DNA from: Siphonodentalium dalli
Taxonomy: Eukaryota; Mollusca; Scaphopoda; Gadilida; Siphonodentaliidae
Length of the DNA stretch: 64,000 bases
Assembly (NCBI GenBank): GCA_032622095.1
Contig: CP136064.1
Span: 2,480,001 to 2,544,000 of the forward strand
Reading direction: 5' to 3'
This document shows positions 22,022 through 33,574 of this stretch, piece by piece (within the stretch, counting starts at the first letter, position 1; every line of letters starts with the position of its first letter). The position numbers were made by a program, and so were the translations under genes. Under the pieces are notes generated by a model. That model was given only the letters and a program-made list of their open reading frames with translations. It was not told the origin of the DNA and ran no database searches.

Positions 22022-23710
22022 TCTATATATATAAAACCCGTCGTCTGTGTGTGTGTTTGTGTATCTGTGTGTGTGTAACTCGGTCATGCTTTTGGCGCGT
22101 TTATAACTTTTCAACCATGCGTCCAATGTGGCCCAAATTTGTACCACGACATATAGTGTGCCATAAAAGGTGACTCACCAAATTTCACGCCGATTGGTAA
22201 AAGCAAACCTGAGATCTAGCATGGTCCCCAAATGCAGCATTTGCACTCAAGTAGACACTATTTCTTATGACGTTTGTCCAAATGACGTCATTGAAGTCGA
22301 ACGCAAACCAACACTTGCTTTGCTATTGTAGGCGACACTTCCATGCGCTTTACCAAAGCGTTGTTGGAAATAGGCGCTAAATTGATGTGTCAGTTCAGGT
22401 TCAGTGTGAATTTAGGTAACGAATGTTGATTTTGTTGCGGAAGTGCATGTATAGCGGGGTGTAGATTCAAGACTCGAACGTTCTATCGTCGTTGGGAATT
22501 GGTGCTAATATGGTATTTTAATTTGCCAGTTGGGTTTGAACATAAGTAAAGAATGCTGTCTTTGATATGAAAGTTGTGCATTGAGTGTGGAATCGAAGGA
22601 GTACCGGTATACACGGAAGATGGCGAATGGACACAGTCTGACCTCCCGCCAGTGGGTACCGTGAACTCAGTAAATTCGCCGGAACTCAGTTGGAAAAAGC
22701 ACATTCCCGGGACAGGCCTAATAATAGGCCCTACAGTGTAAACAATACTGCCGACGCTAATTAATGCTCTTTTAATCTTTCGGTTGAGTGCAAATCTGAT
22801 ACAAGAATAATTGTTTAAAAGATCACAGTTTTAAATTCATATAATGAATTTAAACTCACAAAGGGGCTGCAGACCCCTCCCCCGCTCAATAAAGGTTCCG
22901 AATTGAGCCTGTTTCAATTAGTATAGATTAAGTAAAATATCTTGATTGTTGCGTTCCATATATGTGCATGCATATACGTGGGTTGGGGAGATGATGGTGG
23001 GGGCAAAAATACAGTTTTATTGAAATAAAGTGTTCATACAAATGGGCCACGCAGTGCAGGGCGTGTGATCAATAGGCTGCATGTTGAATACAGGGTCTGT
23101 TTAAAATGTGCTGCAAGCTCCCTATATACATGTGCGCGAAACTCACGCAGTTTAAGATCATATAATGTGCGCTAAGTGCAGAAAGGGGCTGTACATAGGC
23201 CCCCTCTAAATAAAGATTCCGAATTGAGCCTGTTTCAGTTAGCATAGATAAAGTAAAATATTTTGATTGTTGCGTTCCATATGTGCATGCATATACATGG
23301 GTTGGGGAGATGGGGTGTGGGTAAAAATACAGTTTTATTGAAATAAAGTGTTCATACAAACGGGCCACGCAGTGCAGGCGTGTGATCATTAGGAGGCATG
23401 CTGAATACAGGTTCCAAAGGGGGTTCGTTCAAAATGTTCAGCAAGCTCCCGAATGTAGGCTCCTGAATTGAGTATGTTTCAGTTGGTGCATAGTATTTAA
23501 ATAATATACTGATTTTGTTTCGTTCAATATGTGCATGCGCATATGTGGACTGGGTGTGTAGAAATACAGTTTTAGTGAAATAAAGTGTTTTAACACGCAT
23601 CCAGTAACAAAAAGAGAAGCATGACCATTCCATGTGTCCATGAACGCGTACACTAGAAAATAACAAAGAAAATTTATATACCCGTCATTTTGTGACGGGC
23701 AACCCCCTAG
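22022..23710 (+). mobile_element. Helitron-like non-autonomous element (copy 1)
   Basis: The 5' end TCTATATATATAAAACCC follows an A, and the 3' end is CTAG followed by T. These fit Helitron insertion between A and T without a target duplication. A hairpin CCCGTCATTTTGTGACGGG lies 6 nt before the CTAG, the usual 3' signal. The interior has GT-rich sequence, then three diverged units of about 240-320 bp (AATAAAG..TCCGAATTGAGCCTGT, TTGTTGCGTTCCATATATG, ACAGTTTTATTGAAATAAAG) from about 22870 to 23610. No Rep/helicase coding. Confidence 0.75.
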
Positions 23711-23869
23711 TTTATATTATATTCACTGATATTACAGTTATAATTAAAATCTATTTTATGTTGAAATTCAACATACTTAATTATATTCTGTGGATGGTGA
23801 GGTAGCATTGCGTGAACAGGCATCGATCAGCTGATGGCTTCAAAAAGGATGCATCGATTGAAGACGATT

Positions 23870-24497
23870 GTGAGATCATATGGCAGAAAACGACTCGTTT
23901 ACATATCAACATTAACATCCATGATAAATTTCATGATGATTCAAAGGCAGGATCTGTAGCCTGTGCCAAAGGATTTAGTCATGCAAATTAAAATCCAAGA
24001 TGGCTCCTGGCAGCCATAAAACATGTCCGATTTACCCCAAACTGACTCGTTCCCATCTACATGTCAATATTAACATCCACGACAAACTTCATGATGATGG
24101 ACCTGTAGCCTGCGTGACCCCAAAATGACTCAAATGTTCCCATCTGCATGCCAATTTTAACAACCACGACAAATTTCATCATGATCAGATGGACACTGCG
24201 ACCTGTAGCCATGCTAATGAATTGAATTGAATTTTTAAATGGCAACGGCCCTGTTTTTATGCTGAATGACCCCAAAATGGCTCGTTCCCGTCAATGTCAA
24301 CAGCCACAACAAATTTCATGATGATCCGACCGAAATTACTGCAGCCCGTGCCAAAGGATTTAGTCATGCACAGAGTATAATCCAAGATGGCGGCCATGTT
24401 TTATGGCCAGATGACGCCAAAATGACTCGTGCTAATGGAAATTGCTGATGGATGTCTCCACGCACACATGGATGATGGCCATGGCAATAGCTAATAA
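23870..24497 (+). mobile_element. Truncated TAGCTCAACTTA-type tandem-repeat element
   Basis: Units of the AATCCAAGATGGC / GACCCCAAAATGACTCGTTC / GACCTGTAGCC type run to a CATGGCAATAGCTAATAA end. The left terminus is not visible. The array stops about 15 bp from the splice donor of the RhoGAP exon. Confidence 0.7.
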
Positions 24498-24513
24498 GGA
24501 ATATACTACTCAC

Positions 24514-24955
24514 TGGAGATGGACGAGCTGCGTCTGCGTTTCTTCGGCGTAACGCAAACATTAAAGGCCTCAAACGTTTTGACTTCTTCTAATAATCCTG
24601 CTGAAACAACCCCAATCTTGTCACAATCCACTATCAACGATGTAATAAATTGAATGTCCCTATCCGTATGTTTAAAATCTGGGTCTTGAATGAGACAAGG
24701 AGCCATTACCACAGCCAAACTGCGGTATGACATTCCATTATTTTCATAATTGTTGCCTACTCTCTTCAATAATGACATTAGAAATTTTAATGTCGCCAAA
24801 TGATTGTAGGTGAAAAGTAAAGTTAAAAGCATAGGTTTCTCATGTGAGGAGAAACAGAGTCTCCTCGCTTTTGTTAGGATTTGCTTCAGGAGATTCGCTG
24901 CATCGTGAACAGATGTCCCAAACGGCAATTGCCTGCCTCCGGCTATGATTTCTTT
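24514..24955 (-). CDS. Internal exon: C-terminal half of a RhoGAP domain, ARHGAP11A-like
   Basis: RhoGAP proteins stimulate GTP hydrolysis by Rho-family GTPases. This exon carries the later helices of the domain: SVHDAANLLKQILTKARR, then HLATLKFLMSLLKRVGNNYE, then NGMSYRSLAVVMAPCLIQ, then QFITSLIVDCDKIGVVSAGL, followed by a basic Ser-rich tail TPKKRRRSSSISS. Layout and the KKRRRSSS tail after a short acidic/hydrophobic linker resemble ARHGAP11A. The acceptor is a T tract plus TACAG ending at 24956. The donor is A|GTGAGTAG with GT at 24513-24512. The exon is 442 bp, entering in phase 0 and leaving after one base of a codon. The arginine-finger part must lie on an upstream exon, not found here. 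Oddities: the usual LPEPL after LLKQ is replaced by KARRLC, and the Asn expected in APNL is Cys. Confidence 0.85.
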
Positions 24956-25039
24956 CTGTAAAAAAAAATTAAACAAATAAATAACAAAGACATACATAAA
25001 TTAACCCGATGATCCATATGAAGTGATGAGCGGATCAGA

Positions 25040-25120
25040 GATGTGGTCTGTAGGATGTGTCAAAGGATTTAGTGATGCAAAGAGTAAAATCCAAGATGGC
25101 CACCAGTGGCCATGTTTTTT
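25040..25120 (+). repeat. Fragment of the 165-bp repeat unit
   Basis: TGTCAAAGGATTTAGTGATG then CAAAGAGTAAAATCCAAGAT and GGCCACCAGTGGCCATGTTT match one unit of the arrays at 27455 and 38777. It lies within the intron upstream of the RhoGAP exon. Confidence 0.7.
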
Positions 25121-26375
25121 CACCCACTGACTGACACGGCACAGCCGCCTTCAGTGGGTGTACTATAATCGTAGGACTCGATGTGTTTCTGCTGAACTGA
25201 ACTAGTGCCCATGGGTTTCTGATGAGCTGCACTGACGTTTGATCGCAAAATAAAATTAATATCATTATCAAAGCACACGCCTGGATAACACCGCCAAACA
25301 GTTTCATATTATGATGTTCAGCTCATACTGTCAATAAAATTATAGTTATAACTGTTAAAACTAAAAGGTACTGCTAAAGTATTTCTGCCAACTGGGTAAC
25401 TAGATTCAGGTTGAGCTGAAACTTGAGAAATTTTTAATTTCAACCAATTGAAATGCCGTTGAAACACGAAGGGTTGGGGAGCAACGCAAATGACGTCATC
25501 ATAAACAAGGCACCTCAAATCGTACGGTCACTGCAATGATAATTGAAGCGAAGGCAATGGGAATTTAAATTCATTCATTTCGACTGTTTCTGCGTCCTAA
25601 TCTATGAAACTTTGTGGGATATCTTACAAACCGACACAATACCGTCTTGGTTTGATAAGAGTCATGTTTATTCCGGAGTATGCACATGCAGTCCATGAGT
25701 CTCATGAAAATTAAATGGGCTCTGTACTAGTAACATCTGGGCTCCTGGGACCCATTACTATTGACAAATGCAACACAAATGAAAAATACATGGTAACTTT
25801 CCTCAAACATAGATTATGACCTGATAGGCCATGGGCCGAACCCCAAAAAGTGCTCTAGAAAATGAGTTTTTTTGTAACAGATAGGCAACTACAAAGTTTT
25901 TATTTTTTAATGTGTAGATAACCATCAACTTCCAAAATGATGAATGTTCAGACCTAGAAAGTTGCACATTGTTTCAGAAATGAGTGTTTTGTGGCACATT
26001 TTTCAGTGATTTCTCTATAAAATTTTGATATTTTCCTATGTAAATAATTTCATGCGTTAAAGTGTAATTTTCATGCCCAATGCGACCACTAATTAATAGA
26101 GATTCGATACCATCAATAAAACACCCATCGATTGAGAATTCGAGCATTATGACGACATTTAAAAATAAAAATATTCAACGATATGACAATAGTGTTAGAA
26201 TCAGTGTAAATGTATATGTAGGCATGGCCATAGCATGTTTTTTTAAATATTGCTGAGTGCAAACCATAAATTTCACTAGAATATAGTTACTGCATGTACA
26301 TCACACACCTAAAGTGACTGACACACATACATGTACATGCAGGGTGCACAATATTTGATATGTAAAGTATACATA

Positions 26376-26902
26376 TCTCATATATATTTTGAAGACCTCT
26401 GTTTGTCTGTCTGTCTGTCTGTCTGCATTTATAAAAATCTACGATTCTCGACCGATCGGGACGAAACTTGGTACGTGTGTGTAGTTTGACCAGACGGTCG
26501 CCGTTGTCGTATTGGCGACCCCATGTGATGCCCGTGCAGCGCTGCGCAACAATATCTCGGAAACGGGTGGAGCTATCGACTTGAAATTTGCTATGTGAAT
26601 GTATCTTGCCCCGGATACGAATTTTATTGGGTCGCCGAGCCCGTGCGCTGTCAGCTTCGCGGATGCGCAGACCAGATCTCGGAAACGGGTGGAGCTATCG
26701 ACTTGAAATTTGGTATGTGTATCTTGCCCCGGATACAAATTTTATCAGGTCGCCGAGCCCGTGCGCTGTCAGCTTCGTGGATGCGCAGACCAGATCTCGG
26801 AAACGGGTGGAGCTATCGACTTGAAATTTGGTTTTTGAATGGCTATCGACTTGAGAAATTTGGTTTTTGAATAGCGCGGACAACGTCGGGCTCATCGGCT
26901 AG
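26376..26902 (+). mobile_element. Helitron-like element with internal tandem repeat (copy 2)
   Basis: It starts A|TCTCATATATATTTTGAAG, followed by (GTCT)n, and ends CTAG|T at 26902. The interior has about two and a half copies of a unit near 125 bp: ATCTCGGAAACGGGTGGAGC, TATCGACTTGAAATTTGGTA, CTTGCCCCGGATACAAATTT, CGCCGAGCCCGTGCGCTGTC. The frames over it are repeat artefacts on both strands. The 3' hairpin is weak, so the class is a reasonable guess. Confidence 0.55.
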
Positions 26903-27290
26903 TCTATTATATATTTTTGGAAGATCTGTCTGTGTGTGTGTGTGTGTGTGTGTCTGTCTGTCTGTAATCGATGGACTCGTGCGACGTGACCTTGACAACG
27001 TGACCTTGACATCGGGTAATTTCAAGGTCAAACGCCCGAATATCACGGGATTTCGATGAAAATTAGTGTCTAGGGATACTTTCGTATGGGGAGTCTCATA
27101 AGCCTATTCGTTTGGCCGTGCGACCAGACCTTGACCTTGAAATCGGGTCAATTCAAGGTAAAATCACCAATTTTGATGGGATTTTCACGAAATTTGATAA
27201 ATTTGATCGTGACCCCACTTGACATTGACCTTCAAAATGGACAATTCAAGATCAAAGCCCGGACGAAGTTAGTTAGTTTTGAACAGGACA
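26903..27290 (+). mobile_element. 5' part of a second Helitron-like element, back to back with the previous one
   Basis: TCTATTATATATTTTTGGAA then GATCTGTCTG and (GT)n start exactly at the T that follows the CTAG of the previous element. The body holds GTGACCTTGACAACGTGACC-type and TTCAAGGTCAAA words common in mollusc repeats. The right end is not clear. Confidence 0.45.
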
Positions 27291-27329
27291 ATATTATAAA
27301 GTTATTATACTATGTTGTGTACAGTATGT

Positions 27330-27425
27330 GTTTTTCTTGTACGAGTCCAGGTTGTGGTGAAAAGTCATATTGGACGAAACACGCAGTGTCAAGTCCAATA
27401 TTACTTTTCACCACAACCTGGATGA
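27330..27425. repeat. Hairpin next to the tandem-repeat element
   Basis: CCAGGTTGTGGTGAAAAGT and CATATTGGAC pair with GTCCAATATT and ACTTTTCACCACAACCTGG. The apex is GAAACACGCAGTGTC. GTCCAATATGAC words recur at 28351-28390. Confidence 0.75.
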
Positions 27426-27454
27426 GCACAAGAATGAAAGTGTCAATGATACTG

Positions 27455-28331
27455 TAGCTCAACTTAGGTAGGGGAATAATTTAATGGTTGACAGTAAATG
27501 GAGGAATAGGAAAGGTGCTACATGTAATTGAAATGTCTAACCTGTGCCAAAGGATTTAGTCATGCAAAGAGTGAAATCCAAGATGGCTGCTGGCGGCCAT
27601 ATTTTTTTGCCGAATGACCCCAAAAGGACTCGTTCCCATCTACATTCCAATTTCAACAGCGATGACAAATTTCATGATGATCAGACTAAAGGTACAACCT
27701 GTAGCCCGTGCTAAAGGATTTAGTCATACAAAGAGTAAAATCCAAGATGGCTGCTGGCGGCCATGTTTTTCGTCCGAATGACCCCCAAAATGACTCGTTC
27801 CCATCTACATTCCAATTTCAACAGCCATGACACATTTTATGATGATCAGACTAAAGGTAGAACCTGTAGCCTGTGCTAAAGATTTAGTCATACAAAGAGT
27901 AAAATCCAAGATGGCTGCTGGTGGCCATGTTTTTTGGCAGAATGAACCCAAAATGACTCGTTCCCATCTACATGTCATTATTAACATTCTTGACAAATTT
28001 TATGATGATCAGGCTAAAAGTATGACCTGTAGCCCGTGCTAAAGAATTTAGTCACACAAAGAGTAAAATCCAAGATGGCTGCTGGCGGCCATGTTTTTGG
28101 GCCGAATGACCCCAAAATGACTTGTTCCCATCTACATGCCAATATTAACATTCATGACAAAATTCATGACGATCAGACAAACAATTTCATAATGATCCAA
28201 CCAAAGGTACGACCAAATGTTGACATTAACATTTAGATCAGAATGATTAATTTTGGGGTCATTCGAAAAAAAAACATGGCCACCAGCGGCCATCTTGGAT
28301 TTCAAAATTCAATCCATTAGTTGAGCTATAA
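27455..28331 (+). mobile_element. TAGCTCAACTTA element with internal tandem repeats (copy 2)
   Basis: The left end TAGCTCAACTTAGGTAGG mirrors the right end TTAGTTGAGCTA. AATCCAAGATGG recurs at about 27576, 27741, 27903 and 28068, a unit near 165 bp. The final unit (about 28240-28312) is inverted (AACATGGCCACCAGCGGCCA, TCTTGGATTT). The left flank AATGAAAGTGTCAATGA is shared with copy 3. No transposase. Confidence 0.8.
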
Positions 28332-28334
28332 AGT

Positions 28335-29779
28335 GATATTGCACACTTGGGAGTCCAATATGACATTCGGGAGTACAATATGACTTTTTCCCGGACCATC
28401 ACGTGGCGGCTTTTGCCCAATCGGAAATGGTGTTAGTTAAGGGATGGTTAATAATATAAGTTACAGGGCGAGCTGTTGCCGCATACGGTGCATCTACCAG
28501 TGTATGTTATCGTTTTGTGTTTTTTTGGCGATCACGGCAAAGTGGTAACTTCATAATCGACCAGGAGTTGATTGTATGTATTTGTTATCACCATCGGTAC
28601 TCAACACGATATATTTTATGTTTTAATCCCGACTTGTTGAAAACTGTATAATTTTGACGTATATGTTTTAGTATACGTCCGTTGATCGGCTTGTGAAAAA
28701 ATACATGCTTATGTTTGAAGCAAAGTAAAGTGCTGAATTTAATACTATTAATAGTACATAGGCAATTCGTGAATCTATCTGGCGTGTCACGTTTGTAGTT
28801 AATTATGTATAATATTGTATATTTTTGATGTACTAGTAAACAACATTATAATAAAAAGAAATCCAAAAATAAATAAAACACAAAAACACTTTTATTTTTT
28901 CACACCATACATCACAATCTTCCGTTTACCCAAAACATAAAATATTGGTATATGAATGTCTGTTCTATTTATCCAAAATAAATAAAAGATCCATAACAAA
29001 AAATATTGATATTGAAAGGGACACTGGCATGTTATTTGTGCTAACTTGTCTAACGAGCATGGCAACTAAAACATGACACACCATATACGCCATATGGTAT
29101 CGGTTCCATTAAGAGCGACATACCGGTATACCGGTTTAACCACGACATATCCATTTTAACCACACAATTTATTCGGTTCTCTTGCGTTTTAAATGCATCT
29201 TATAACCGCGGTTATGTTAAAACGGAATGCAGTTAAACTGGAGTGCCACTTCAGTTAGATGGGCCATTTACTTAGGGCATAACAGTAGATATTGTAGCCA
29301 TGCAATGATGCAATCTCTTATTCTTTTCAAAAGCGGTGCGACGGCCTGCGTGTAAATGATCAAAGAGATGTCTGAATATCACCTAATTGAATAATTGTGT
29401 AGGTCATTGTGTTGCCTCATTTAGCTGTTGTCGCGAATGTAGTAAATCAGTGGGCATATTTTCATGTACATTGTTCAGTTAAAAACTTGAGTTACCGCAA
29501 TTTACCTGGAATTTCTGCTCTGGTTTTGTTATTTAATAGCAATACCGATTACCGTACCGATACCGCGGTAAATCGATGGAAATATACCGATACCGAGCTT
29601 AAAATTTCAATACCACCCATCTCTACCGATAATGGTACAGAAAATATCAGAAATGATACCTGTATGTGGTACTAATACCTATAGGTCAATACAGTTTTAA
29701 GTGGGGGCTCAAAATTGAGAAAAAATTGGGGTTCAGGCCCTTAAAATTGGAATTTGGCCCCCTTTTATCAAAAATCGGT
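28335..29779. other. AT-rich sequence without a gene; diverged ACCGGTATACCGG words
   Basis: No supported reading frame. Between 29110 and 29650 there are several CCGATACCG / ACCGGTATACCGG words, and the stretch ends in ACCACCCATCTCTA, which resembles the right end of a hAT-type element. The matching left end was not found. Confidence 0.4.
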
Positions 29780-30180
29780 CAGCACAACTAAATTCCTCAA
29801 AGAAAAGTACTCTAGAATCAGTATCAAACAGAAAGTGGTTGGATATTCCCTAAAGAGCCCAGTTGTGAGACCGACTATACCTGTTTCATCAAAAAACCTA
29901 TAAGTACAGGAAAACACTTTGTAGATTGAGCCCGATAAGCGCTCACTCTCTGCACATTGAAACTGGCAGACATACTTGTCCGAAAAAAAGAATGACATTA
30001 ATGACAGAATATGTAACATTTGTAATAGCATTGAAGATGAGGTCCACCTCATATTGTATTGTAAGAAGTTCAGCAAGAACAGTTATATTTGATGCTCTAA
30101 ATAGTTTTATTTACAGGAAAAACGAGAAACATAAGAAAATTCAGGGTATCTGCCCTTTTTTAGTGAATGAATTCAAGGAC
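29780..30180 (+). pseudogene. Decayed C-terminus of a non-LTR (LINE) retrotransposon
   Basis: One frame reads LSPISAHSLHIETGRHTCPK and, after a frameshift near 29985, another reads DRICNICNSIEDEVHLILYC. A C-x2-C-x7-8-H-x4-C motif after a SAHSLxIExGR stretch is the common tail downstream of reverse transcriptase in many animal LINEs. The frame before it (YRKTLCRLSP) fits the same family, and the sequence after it (FDALNSFIYRKNEKHKKIQG) continues the homology. Frameshifts and loss of the upstream polymerase make it a remnant. The clade is uncertain. Confidence 0.65.
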
Positions 30181-30549
30181 TGACCTTACAATTTTCAAGG
30201 AGTTTCCAGGAACCAACTGTTGAACATTACATGTGATACCACGTTTTCCACCATAATTTTTAGCATTTTGGGCTTTTTAGGCCTTTATGCGTAAATGCGT
30301 TACCATAATTTAATGGGAACATTTAAATAATACATCGGAAGTGGATGTGATTTTTTCGTTTCGTTTTTGTTAATTTGTACGTTTTGATGTAAAACACGGG
30401 TTTCTAATGTCGAATGTCTATATAATATACAAAATACCTCGATCCGATACAATAAAAATACACTAATTATGGTACCTGAGTTTGAAAAGCTCGGAACTAT
30501 TTTTTTTTGTCGTGTTCAATTTTATGATACTTCATAGGGGATCATATAA

Positions 30550-30700
30550 TTGAAATAGACTCGAGAGAATTGGTATTGGCGGGAAATGGAGTTACGTTCC
30601 AACAACAATACCACGCTTCATTGGTGGGGGGGGGGGGTCACACAATTACAATTGACTCAAGAGAATTGCTGCCAGCGGAAAAACGCGTTCGGAAAAAAAC
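30550..30700. repeat. Diverged tandem duplication of about 105 bp
   Basis: AATTGAAATAGACTCGAGAG ... GGCGGGAAATGGAGTTACG recurs as AATTACAATTGACTCAAGAG ... CAGCGGAAAAACGCGTTCG, separated by a G12 run. Confidence 0.5.
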
Positions 30701-31095
30701 TATCTATATTTATTGACTCCTGATGAATCGATATACCTGGGTTTTAGGGCTACACGGGATTCCAGGGTTTTCAAGGGGTGGGCATTCAATTCAAGGGTTT
30801 CAAGGGCCCTGGAAAATTGATTTTCCAAATCAAGGAGTTTCAAGGAATTCAAGGAGTCGCGGATACCCTGAAATTCTAAGTTGTAATGAGTATGATATAT
30901 GCACAGTTGTAACTAAGTTTCTAGATGTAATATTAAAGGACAAATATAAGTTCTGAAAGTGGTAATATACACAAGAATGTATTTACTGAGTATGTTGTTC
31001 ATTATCATTCCTACATAATTATATTTTTCCTGGTGCTGCTGACATGATTCATTCATCAGATTGCATCGTTCCATTTGACCCATCACTACCATTAA

Positions 31096-32361
31096 CTCTT
31101 TAACACTCAAATAGTTTTATAGCGTAACCCTCAATGACGTGATTTGACGTGGCTACCTATTCCTCAATGACGTGATTTGACGTGTTGGTTTGCATGATCT
31201 TGCATGGCAAGTTTTTCGTTTATATAAACGGTGTATATTCAGTTTTTTATGCTTTATTGTTATATGAATACTGTGACATAACTGTTCAGACCAACACCTT
31301 GTCGATTTATGGTCAAGTAGCGGGTTTATATCGCTATTATTTAAAGTGCAGTTTAATATGGAATAATCCATTTCAATCCCGGCTGGGGTGCAAATAATTA
31401 TTCCATTTTCAATGACATACCGATACCCAGGTATTACAACATACTGGTATCAGTAGTGAAATTGTCTTCTAATGTTTCCAAATCCGCCTGAACAAACCAA
31501 AGATCTATTTCTTGTTGCCATTTTCTGAATAATTATATCGTTTGAACCAACTTTGCGATTCTAATTCAACTTCGGTCGAGTTAAAACCACGTGTGTGTGT
31601 TGTGTTGCAAACCGGAAGAGTGGATCAATCGGGAGGTTATTGGAAGAGCCTGTATAATTGATGAAAGAGCCGGACCAATCAAGTGACGGCAGAATCAAGC
31701 CTCACCCAAATAAGGAAGTTGGATTTATTTTTATTTTTTATTGATGTTGGGAATCGTAGGGATTATTCATATTTAAGAGACGAGTAATACCATCGCACCA
31801 GATAAATAAACAACGTGTTTTGCGAAAGCGACAAACTGAAAATGACGCATCCAACAATCACGTCATAAAATGTTATGATTTACTCGATATTAAAGCTAGA
31901 TTTTTCCAGTTTTCTCCGCAAAAGTTTAAATTATAATCGGAGATGGGATGTGTATTCCCTTCATCACAAGGATTTCCCCCTAAACGAACCGTCTGTTCAA
32001 CTTTTTCTGGTGACTTTCTCAACTTTTCCGAGGAAGTTTGGCATAAATAAAAATGAAATTGTATCCATTCCTGTATGATTTAGACCGACCAGTTCCGTTG
32101 TATAGGCGTGATTCTCACAATGACAATTTAGCTGGTAATAAGTTGTAGAATAACGGATACAATTTGCATTGAAATGTAACTTTCGGTGGTGTTCAAGAAA
32201 TTCGCGGTAACAACATGTCTAATAAAATTATCAATAAGCGCAATAAATTCGCTGCTAATTACGCCCTGTTGTCTACCTTGACGTTACATTTGAGGGCTGT
32301 CCCGGGCAACGTCACAGGTACCCGCTAGACACGTCAAATCACGTCATTGAGGGTTAAAGAG
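31096..32361. mobile_element. TTAA-flanked TIR element, possibly piggyBac-like
   Basis: The left end CTCTTTAACACTCAA and right end TTGAGGGTTAAAGAG are inverted repeats flanked by TTAA (31092-31095, 32362-32365). Subterminal TCAATGACGTGATTTGACGT occurs twice on the left (about 31131 and 31164) and once inverted on the right (ACGTCAAATCACGTCATTGA). The interior is AT-rich with no transposase. The TTAA inside the TIR itself makes the exact boundary ambiguous. Confidence 0.6.
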
Positions 32362-33150
32362 TTAAACCAGATCATATACCAACTTCATTAGCATCATCAT
32401 TTTGAGGAAAGAACATTTCCCCTCTCACTTTCCTTTTAATGACTATTGAACTGAAATTTAGTACAAAATAATATTCAATTAATGAATTTAATTTAACCAT
32501 TTCCTTTCATTAACTATTTAACTGAAATCCAGTGCAAAAATATTCAATCATTAACCCTTTGAACCCTGGCTCCCTACAGAGAACTGTACCCTGACCCGGG
32601 GCCCCCGGGGTATTTTAACCTATTGTAGACACGTGTTTATGCGCATGCCGTTGGTTATGTTCAAGTAGCTCCGCGGCTCTGAAACTTGATGTTTATGTTC
32701 CCCATGGACCACTGAGTATTTTAAAATCGGGATACTTTGCCACATGATCACTCCCTAGTAACGGAATTGAAGGTTAAATGCAATTACAACATTTATAGTC
32801 GTAAATAAGAGCTAGGAAATGGTGTTTTCGATTCAGTGAGCGCCTTATTGTGAAATGTTAGACATATTTAGCCAGAAGAGTGAATCTAGTGCACATACTT
32901 TGTGTGTAATTATATGGAGTTTCTTCTCCGTCGTTTCAAATACTCAAACGCAACCTAATCTACGTTGAACGCATGTGCTCATATATAGGCTCAAATATAC
33001 ATGCGCATATATATGGACCATATATATTTAAGTACCGGACCGGTATGTCACATCTGCACATGTGCTACCTGTACTATAGCGTGTTGTGAAACGTGTCACA
33101 TATTATTTCAGCGAGACAGTCTATTCCAGTCCCAATATACATGTACATTA

Positions 33151-33175
33151 TCTATACTATATATTTTGAGACTTC

Positions 33176-33216
<41 letters not shown>

Positions 33217-33350
33217 ATAGAATCCAAAACGACTGGTCCGATCGAGCTCAAACTTCGTATATAAGGGTAAAAAGCCACGGGGGTCGTCCGCGTAGCATTT
33301 TGGAGACGCTCAGAGCACTATTACTCCACTCCCAATCATTTTATTGATCC
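33151..33350 (+). mobile_element. 5' end of a Helitron-like element with (GT)n
   Basis: A|TCTATACTATATATTTTGAG starts like the 26376 and 26903 elements. A GT run follows at 33180-33211, then TCCGATCGAGCTCAAACTTC, shared with the element at 36640. The 3' end was not found. Confidence 0.45.
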
Positions 33351-33574
33351 GTAAACACGGAAGGGGTTAATCCAAGAAGAGTAACTCTACATCTGTATAT
33401 GTATATTTTTTATAGCACAAAGATGCCTTAAAGCGCCAAATAATTCACCACCTGCGTGTATTCAAGAATATGAATCACACCAAAATTAAGCGAATTGTAT
33501 ATGGAATGTGTATGTATAAGCTGCGATGTGTATATCATTCCCAGAATCCTACTATATCATGACATTCTATTACC

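Noticed and set aside
26439..26895. Overlapping frames on both strands of about 66-99 codons
   Set aside because: They follow a 125-bp tandem repeat inside a Helitron-like element; no domain and no splice support.
33001..33347. ORFs with Cys-Val runs
   Set aside because: They translate the (GT)n microsatellite of a Helitron-like 5' end.
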